Assembly (NCBI GenBank): GCA_002392525.1 | Contig: DGHE01000136.1 | Location: 3,585 to 15,477 of the forward strand | Direction: 5' to 3' | DNA length: 11,893 nt | From: Bacteroidales bacterium UBA3856 | Lineage (GTDB): Bacteria > Bacteroidota > Bacteroidia > Bacteroidales > UBA932 | Shown: piece after piece, positions 1 through 3,767 of the stretch | How positions within the stretch are numbered: the stretch's first letter is position 1 | Layout of the letters: every line of letters starts with the position of its first letter | Notes under the pieces: model-generated | What the model was told of the DNA's origin: nothing | What the model saw: the letters and a program-made list of their open reading frames with translations, nothing else | Databases searched by the model: none | Made by a program: the position numbers and the translations under genes

Positions 1-132
1 GACATCCGCACCTACGCAGACTCCGTCAACGCTGTCGTATACAAGCAGGAAGCAACCGGACAGTCCAGGAGCCTCGGCTCCCGCATTGCCATTTCCCTCA
101 CCCTTGACACCTCTAAACTTCCGGCCAAATGA
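1..132 (+). CDS. PASTA-domain protein, C-terminal end (partial)
   Basis: Open reading frame 1 runs from the window edge to a TGA at 130-132, giving the last 43 residues of a protein. The visible stretch (DSVNAVVYKQEATGQ, then LGSRIAISLTLD) has the pattern of the final strand-turn-strand of a PASTA repeat, which typically reads as a hydrophobic strand, VxxQxPxxG, then G-x-x-V/I and a terminal hydrophobic strand. PASTA repeats bind peptidoglycan or muropeptides outside the cytoplasmic membrane. From family knowledge, Bacteroidota often carry a PASTA protein gene directly before an RluD-family gene, and here the downstream ATG overlaps this stop codon (ATGA). This supports both the frame and co-transcription. 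The N-terminus, any membrane anchor and the number of repeats lie outside the window. The family call rests on a short tail and on context, so it is moderate. Confidence 0.6.
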   Translation, partial: DIRTYADSVNAVVYKQEATGQSRSLGSRIAISLTLDTSKLPAK

Positions 133-1193
133 CCCAGACGGAGCCCATGGACTTAGCCGCTCTGCAAAGCGGCCGGCCGGAGGCCGCGGGAGACTGCGAG
201 GACACCATGTTCGAGCACTTCCGGATTGTGGTGGACAAAGGCCAGGAGCCGCTCCGGGTAGACAAATTCATTTCCACGCATCAGGAAGACACGTCCCGCC
301 ACCGCGTGCAGCAGGCCATCAAGCTGGGCTACGTGCTGGTGAACGACAAGCCCGTGAAGGCCAACTACATCGTAAGGCCCCTGGACGTGGTGAAGTTCGT
401 GATGCCCTACGAGCGCCGCGGAACGGAAATTCTCCCGGAAAACATTCCTCTCGATATCGTTTACGAAGATGACGACGTACTGGTGGTGAACAAGCCCGCC
501 GGCATGGTGGTGCATCCCGGTCACGGCAACTATAACGGAACGCTGGTGAATGCACTGGCCTATTACCTCCACCTCTCCCCCGACGTGGAGGACGAGCGCA
601 TGGGCGTGCTGGTGCACCGCATCGACAAAGACACCAGCGGCCTTCTGGTGGTGGCCAAGAACCCCGCCGCCCAGCTTCATCTGGCCGACCAATTCTTCGT
701 CCACTCCATCGACCGCATTTACACGGCCGTGGTATGGGGCAACATTCCGGAGGACGAAGGCACCATTTCGGGCACCATCGGCCGGGATCCCAACGACCGC
801 CTGCGCTTCCGCGTGTACGAAGACCCCGAAAAGGGCAAATGGGCGGTCACGCACTGGCGGGTGCTGGAGCGCTACGGTTTTATCACGGTGGTGGAGTGCC
901 GCCTGGAGACCGGCCGCACGCACCAGATCCGCGTGCACATGAGCTCCATCGGCCATCCCCTCTTCAACGACGAACGGTACGGCGGCGCAGAAATCCGACA
1001 GGGCACCATCTACGCCAAATACCGCCAGTTCATCCAGAACTGCTTCGCCCTTTGCCCCCGGCAGGCGCTCCACGCCCGCACGCTGGGCTTCACCCACCCT
1101 TCCACCGGAGCACGGCTGCATTTTGAAGCGCCTCTTCCCGCCGACATGACGGCCCTTATCGAGAAATGGCGCGCATACGTAGCCGGCAACTAG
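129..1193 (+). CDS. rluD: RluD-family 23S rRNA pseudouridine synthase
   Basis: A 354-residue cytoplasmic RNA-modifying enzyme expected to convert uridines of 23S rRNA (helix 69 region for RluD proper) to pseudouridine. An S4-type RNA-binding domain spans about residues 42-95 (LRVDKFISTH, then GYVLVNDKPVK). The RluA/RluD catalytic domain covers about 110-340. The signature HRIDKDTSGLL lies at 163-173 with catalytic Asp166, and the downstream motif LETGRTHQIRVH at 259-270 is also intact. The start at 129 overlaps the upstream PASTA stop as ATGA, which favours translational coupling. However, the first 26 residues are poorly conserved in style, and ATG codons at 147 and 207 (MFEHFRIVV) are possible alternatives, the last giving a more typical length. 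Translation ends at TAG 1191-1193, and the bases just after it begin the left inverted repeat. The family is certain; the exact rRNA target is inferred. Confidence 0.93.
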   Translation: MTQTEPMDLAALQSGRPEAAGDCEDTMFEHFRIVVDKGQEPLRVDKFISTHQEDTSRHRVQQAIKLGYVLVNDKPVKANYIVRPLDVVKFVMPYERRGTEILPENIPLDIVYEDDDVLVVNKPAGMVVHPGHGNYNGTLVNALAYYLHLSPDVEDERMGVLVHRIDKDTSGLLVVAKNPAAQLHLADQFFVHSIDRIYTAVVWGNIPEDEGTISGTIGRDPNDRLRFRVYEDPEKGKWAVTHWRVLERYGFITVVECRLETGRTHQIRVHMSSIGHPLFNDERYGGAEIRQGTIYAKYRQFIQNCFALCPRQALHARTLGFTHPSTGARLHFEAPLPADMTALIEKWRAYVAGN

Positions 1194-1198
1194 CCGGC

Positions 1199-1306
1199 GC
1201 GTGGACGTAACGGTCTGATTATCTGATACATAAGCAAAACCGCCTGTTGAAAATCCAACAGGCGTTTTTGCTTAAATTATTAAATCATAGCGTGTTACGT
1301 CCACGC
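1199..1306. repeat. 108-bp palindromic intergenic element, copy A
   Basis: The element is bounded by 13-base terminal inverted repeats, GCGTGGACGTAAC at 1199-1211 and its reverse complement at 1294-1306. Inside is an 18-bp stem-loop (1232-1249 with 1256-1273). The second copy at 3609-3716 has exactly the same length and lies in the opposite orientation. The nested symmetry resembles a small non-autonomous mobile element (MITE/REP-like) or an elaborated bidirectional terminator. No target-site duplication is clear, and the similarity between the copies continues past one boundary into serS. A mobile origin is therefore not shown. Confidence 0.6.
1232..1273. terminator. Bidirectional intrinsic terminator after rluD
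   Basis: The stem CGCCTGTTG / CAACAGGCG is extended by A-rich and T-rich flanks to 18 bp with one mismatch (C at 1240) and a 6-base loop at 1250-1255. On the plus strand it is followed by TTTTTGCTT, suiting the end of rluD. On the minus strand the A-tract becomes the T-run for the chimeric ruvC/serS ORF. Confidence 0.85.
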
Positions 1307-1313
1307 CGCAAAA

Positions 1314-1487
1314 TTAGTCAATGCGATCGAAGCCGGTGTAAGGACGCAGGCACTCGGGAATCTCAATGTAACCGTCCTTCTGGTTGTCTTCCAGGAGAGC
1401 GGCCTTCTTGCCCTCCACGCAGATGATGCCGAAGCCCAGCAGCTGGGTGCCGGGGTCTATCCCCAGTATGATGCGTTTGGCGTTCAT
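1314..1487 (-). pseudogene. Chimeric 57-codon ORF: RuvC N-terminus fused in frame to SerS C-terminus
   Basis: Read on the minus strand from ATG at 1487 to TAA at 1314-1316. Residues 1-28 begin MNAK and contain IILGIDPGTQLLGFGII, the first strands of the Holliday junction resolvase RuvC including its first active-site Asp (Asp11 here, in GIDPG). From residue 29 the sequence is AALLEDNQKDGYIEIP through TGFDRID, identical to the last 29 residues of SerS encoded at 3512-3598. The fusion point is in or near AALLE. Intact RuvC is about 155-190 residues, so most of the resolvase fold and the other acidic residues are missing, and the SerS tail lacks its catalytic domain. It is too short to be a working enzyme of either kind. 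A ruvC-type promoter precedes it and a terminator follows, so it may still be transcribed. It is most likely a rearrangement relic, although the frame is fully open. Confidence 0.85.
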
Positions 1488-1494
1488 GGGCCGG

Positions 1495-1525
1495 TAAAGG
1501 TATGGATTTTCCAGAATGAGCGCAA
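1495..1525 (-). promoter_or_regulatory. Candidate ruvC-type promoter, driving the chimeric ORF
   Basis: On the minus strand TTG (1525-1523), a 20-base spacer and TACCTTTA (1502-1495) approximate the Bacteroidota -33/-7 pattern (TTTG, then TAnnTTTG). The ATG begins only 7 bases after the -7 element, so the transcript would be leaderless or nearly so. The surrounding 46 bases (1476-1521) recur at 3721-3766 in opposite orientation with two mismatches. Confidence 0.5.
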
Positions 1526-1531
1526 GAAATA

Positions 1532-1562
1532 TTTGGTTTTCAAGGAAAAATCCGTATCTTTG
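1532..1562 (+). promoter_or_regulatory. rplU promoter (Bacteroidota sigma-70 type)
   Basis: TTTG at 1532-1535, a 19-base spacer and TATCTTTG at 1555-1562 match the Bacteroidota consensus TTTG-N19-21-TAnnTTTG exactly. Transcription should begin near 1568, leaving a leader of about 90 bases before the rplU ATG at 1657. It lies back to back with the candidate promoter of the chimeric minus-strand ORF. Confidence 0.85.
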
Positions 1563-1583
1563 CAGTCCAAAATTTTTAGATGA

Positions 1584-1629
1584 CCGCTAAGCTCAGTCAA
1601 GACCTGCCGCAAAGGGCAGGCGCTTACGG
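1584..1629 (+). promoter_or_regulatory. Structured 5' leader of rplU-rpmA mRNA
   Basis: Between promoter and rplU the RNA can form an outer stem, CCGCTAAGC (1584-1592) with GCTTACGG (1622-1629, one bulged base). An inner hairpin pairs CCTGCC (1603-1608) with GGCAGG (1615-1620) around the loop GCAAAG. No T-run follows directly, so it does not look like a simple terminator. L21 or L27 operon leaders that bind the ribosomal protein are known in other bacteria. An autoregulatory role here is inferred from position and fold only. Confidence 0.45.
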
Positions 1630-1656
1630 CCCAAAACTTTAACAAGTTTTTGTACA

Positions 1657-1968
1657 ATGTACGCAATTGTTGACATTGCAAGCCAGCAGTTTAAAGTAGA
1701 AGCTGGCATGGATATCTTCGTCAACCGCCTCGCGGCCAAGAACGGAGAATCCGTGGAGTTCGACAAGGTGCTCCTCGTGGACAATGAGGGCAAAGTAAAG
1801 GTCGGCACTCCTTACGTGGAGGGAGCAAAGGTAACCGCCACCGTCCTGGACGATGACGCCAAAGCCAAGAAAGTGCTCGTTTTCAAGAAAATTCGTCGCA
1901 AGGGTTTCCAGACGCTGAATGGCCATCGCCAGAAGCTCACCAAGATCCACATCGACGCTATCGCTTAA
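1657..1968 (+). CDS. rplU: 50S ribosomal protein L21
   Basis: A 103-residue protein of normal length for L21, a component of the large ribosomal subunit that binds 23S rRNA. It begins MYAIVDIASQQFKVEAG, the usual L21 start, with GTPYVEGAKVTATVLDD in the middle. It ends in the basic tail KKIRRKGFQTLNGHRQKLTK, which contacts RNA. It is the first gene of an rplU-rpmA unit, the standard pairing across bacteria, with rpmA beginning 21 bases downstream. A strong promoter and a folded leader lie upstream. No Shine-Dalgarno sequence is evident before the ATG, as is usual in Bacteroidota. Nothing in the protein is abnormal. Confidence 0.98.
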   Translation: MYAIVDIASQQFKVEAGMDIFVNRLAAKNGESVEFDKVLLVDNEGKVKVGTPYVEGAKVTATVLDDDAKAKKVLVFKKIRRKGFQTLNGHRQKLTKIHIDAIA

Positions 1969-1989
1969 CTTTTTAAAGACTGAAAGATT

Positions 1990-2250
1990 ATGGCACACAA
2001 GAAAGGTCAATCCAGTTCTAAGAACGGTCGTGAGTCGCATTCCAAACGTCTTGGCATCAAGAAGTTCGGCGAGGAAGTCGTAAAGGCCGGCAACATCATC
2101 GTGCGTCAGCGCGGTACTGTTCACAACCCTGGTCTCAACGTGGGTATGGGTAAGGATCACACCCTCTACGCTCTCGTAGACGGCACCGTGAAGTTCACCC
2201 GCAAGCGTGAAGACAAGTCCTTCGTTTCCGTAGTTCCTTTCGAGAACTAA
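1990..2250 (+). CDS. rpmA: 50S ribosomal protein L27
   Basis: An 86-residue protein of typical L27 length. L27 reaches the peptidyl-transferase centre of the large subunit with its N-terminal arm. The sequence opens [16 protein letters not shown], has the family core [25 protein letters not shown] and continues with [18 protein letters not shown]. There is no N-terminal extension of the kind that Firmicutes cleave with the Prp protease, so the mature arm is made directly. It follows rplU by 21 bases and shares its promoter. An intrinsic terminator-like hairpin lies 23 bases after its stop. Confidence 0.98.
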   Translation: MAHKKGQSSSKNGRESHSKRLGIKKFGEEVVKAGNIIVRQRGTVHNPGLNVGMGKDHTLYALVDGTVKFTRKREDKSFVSVVPFEN

Positions 2251-2273
2251 ACCCGAAGGTACAAAAGATTGTA

Positions 2274-2310
2274 AAAGGAGGACCTGTACCCTAGGGGACA
2301 GTCCTCCTTT
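2274..2310 (+). terminator. Terminator or attenuator between rpmA and serS
   Basis: AAAGGAGGA (2274-2282) pairs with TCCTCCTTT (2302-2310), with an inner CTGT/ACAG stem (2284-2287 with 2298-2301) around a CCTAGG-containing loop. The T-rich end lies only 19 bases before the serS ATG at 2330. That leaves little room for a separate serS promoter, and none matching the consensus is visible. Readthrough or attenuation is therefore likely. A competing pairing, GGTACA (2258-2263) with TGTACC (2285-2290), would occupy part of the inner stem. Confidence 0.75.
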
Positions 2311-2329
2311 ATCATTAATACTAAGGTAT

Positions 2330-3601
2330 ATGCTTACACTGAAACTCCTCCGCGAAAACCCGGAGTTTGTTATCAAGAAACTGGCCGTCAAGAATTTTGA
2401 CGCCCGCGCCATCGTAGAAAACGTCATTGCCCTGGACGACAAACGCAAGGCTCTCCAGACCGAGAGCGACGCTCTCCTGGGACAGCAGAAGAAGGCTGCC
2501 GCCGCCATCGGCCAGCTCATGAAGGAAGGCAAGAAGGCTGAGGCCGAAGCCGCCAAGGCAGAAGTCGCCTCCATCAAGGAGCGTTCCACCGCCCTTCTCA
2601 AGGAGGCCGACGAGACCATCGAGCAGCTCCAGAACCAGCTGGTGCTCCTGCCCAACATCCCCTGCGACCTGGTACCCGAGGGTAAGGGTGCCGAGGACAA
2701 CCTGGTAGTGAAGATGGGCGGTCCCGAGGTGAACCTCCCCGAGAACGCACTTCCCCACTGGGAACTGGCCAAGAAGTACGACATCATCGACTTCGACCTG
2801 GGTGTCAAGATCACCGGTGCCGGTTTCCCCGTATATAAAGGCAAAGGCGCCAAGCTGCAGCGCGCCCTCATCAACTACTTCCTGGACCGCAACACCGCAG
2901 CCGGCTACAAGGAAGTGGAGCCTCCCGTGATGGTCAATGCCGCTTCCGGTTTTGGTACCGGCCAGCTGCCCGACAAGGAAGGCCAGATGTACCACGCCAA
3001 CCTGGACGACTTCTACATGGTTCCTACCGCCGAGGTCCCCGTCACCAACATCTTCCGTGACGTCATCCTCAGCGCAGACCAGTTCCCCCAGAAGCTCACC
3101 GCTTACACGCCCTGCTTCCGCCGTGAGGCCGGTTCCTACGGCAAAGACGTGCGCGGCCTCAACCGCCTGCACCAGTTTGACAAAGTGGAAATTGTGCGCG
3201 TAGAGAAGCCCGAGAACAGCTACGCTGCTCTGGACGAAATGGTGGCTCACGTAGAGAGCCTCGTAAACGAGCTGGGTCTTAAGTACCGCATCCTTCGCCT
3301 TTGCGGCGGAGACTTGAGCTTCACCAGCGCCATCACCTACGACTTCGAACTCTGGAGCGCCGCTCAGGGCCGCTGGCTGGAGATTTCCTCCGTGTCCAAC
3401 TTCGAGAGCTACCAGGCCAACCGCCTCAAGTGCCGCTATAAGGACGAGGACGGCAAGATGCAGCTGGTCCACACCCTCAACGGAAGCTCCCTGGCCCTGC
3501 CCCGCGTAGTGGCCGCCCTCCTGGAAGACAACCAGAAAGACGGTTACATCGAGATTCCCGAGTGCCTGCGTCCTTACACCGGTTTTGACCGTATTGACTA
3601 A
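2330..3601 (+). CDS. serS: Seryl-tRNA synthetase
   Basis: A 423-residue class II aminoacyl-tRNA synthetase that charges tRNA-Ser (and tRNA-Sec where present) with serine in the cytoplasm. Residues 1 to about 110 form the long antiparallel coiled-coil arm that grips the tRNA variable loop (rich in Lys, Glu and Ala at 35-105). The catalytic domain follows, with the serine-recognition TxE motif in VPTAEVP (231-237), motif 2 FRREAG (263-268) and motif 3 TLNGSSLALPR (382-392). The protein ends ECLRPYTGFDRID. Rplu-rpmA-serS is a common order in Bacteroidota. The last 29 codons are duplicated in inverted orientation at 1317-1403, where they are fused to a ruvC start. The gene here is complete, so this is the functional copy. 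A terminator-like hairpin sits just before the start. Confidence 0.98.
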   Translation: MLTLKLLRENPEFVIKKLAVKNFDARAIVENVIALDDKRKALQTESDALLGQQKKAAAAIGQLMKEGKKAEAEAAKAEVASIKERSTALLKEADETIEQLQNQLVLLPNIPCDLVPEGKGAEDNLVVKMGGPEVNLPENALPHWELAKKYDIIDFDLGVKITGAGFPVYKGKGAKLQRALINYFLDRNTAAGYKEVEPPVMVNAASGFGTGQLPDKEGQMYHANLDDFYMVPTAEVPVTNIFRDVILSADQFPQKLTAYTPCFRREAGSYGKDVRGLNRLHQFDKVEIVRVEKPENSYAALDEMVAHVESLVNELGLKYRILRLCGGDLSFTSAITYDFELWSAAQGRWLEISSVSNFESYQANRLKCRYKDEDGKMQLVHTLNGSSLALPRVVAALLEDNQKDGYIEIPECLRPYTGFDRID

Positions 3602-3608
3602 TTTTGCG

Positions 3609-3716
3609 GCGTGGACGTAACACGCTATGATTTAATAATTTAAGCAAAAACGCCTGTTGGATTTTCAACAGGCGTTTTTGCTTATGTGCCGTATAATCAG
3701 ACTGTTACGTCCACGC
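3609..3716. repeat. 108-bp palindromic intergenic element, copy B
   Basis: Terminal inverted repeats GCGTGGACGTAAC (3609-3621) and its complement (3704-3716) enclose a perfect 18-bp stem-loop. Copy A at 1199-1306 has the same length in the opposite orientation. Differences between the copies are confined to the half on the side away from serS. Confidence 0.6.
3642..3683. terminator. Bidirectional terminator between serS and the PUL operon
   Basis: A perfect 18-bp stem (3642-3659 with 3666-3683) with a 6-base loop. It has an A-tract on the left and TTTTTGCTT on the right, so it should stop serS transcripts on the plus strand and the HTCS-ending operon on the minus strand. Confidence 0.88.
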
Positions 3717-3720
3717 GCCG

Positions 3721-3766
3721 GCTCATCCTGGAAAATCCATATCTTTACCGGCCCATGAACGCCAAA
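3721..3766 (+). pseudogene. ruvC 5' remnant: promoter and first four codons
   Basis: Forty-four of 46 bases match the reverse complement of 1476-1521. They include a -7 element TATCTTTA (3740-3747) and the start ATGAACGCCAAA (3755-3766). After the fourth codon the similarity to ruvC stops, and the following base directly precedes the HTCS stop codon (3768-3770 on the minus strand). The reading frame continues only as antisense of the HTCS gene, so no protein is expected. This looks like the scar of a ruvC gene that once followed serS. Confidence 0.75.
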
Positions 3767-3767
3767 A

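Larger units (their letters stand above)
1192..1403. repeat. Left arm of 212-bp inverted repeat (serS tail plus intergenic element)
   Basis: The reverse complement of this stretch aligns without gaps to 3512-3723. By hand count 199 of 212 positions match. The arm contains the last 29 codons of a serS copy plus the stop (1314-1403) and the intergenic palindrome. Seven mismatches are in the coding part, all synonymous third positions. Six are in the intergenic part, clustered near its rluD-side half. A run of about 82 bases across the stop codon and the terminator is identical in the two arms. The arm starts within the last two bases of the rluD stop codon. Confidence 0.93.
3512..3723. repeat. 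Right arm of 212-bp inverted repeat
   Basis: This arm begins at serS codon 395 (the first Ala of AALLE) and runs through the stop, the terminator palindrome and CGCGCCGGCT. It aligns gap-free to the reverse complement of 1192-1403. Here the order is serS tail, intergenic element, ruvC promoter and ruvC start. In the left arm the ruvC start precedes the serS tail. The two copies are thus circular permutations. Confidence 0.93.

Noticed and set aside
153..1121. 322-codon minus-strand open frame opposite rluD, and similar long frames opposite serS and HTCS
   Set aside because: They are mirror frames of strongly conserved genes, rich in His/Val typical of reverse-complement codon bias, with no family resemblance.
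3609..3716. Integron attC site (paired AAC / GTT ends around a palindrome)
   Set aside because: The end boxes read ACGTAAC and GTTACGT, which do not fit RYYYAAC and GTTRRRY. No integrase or cassette array is present.
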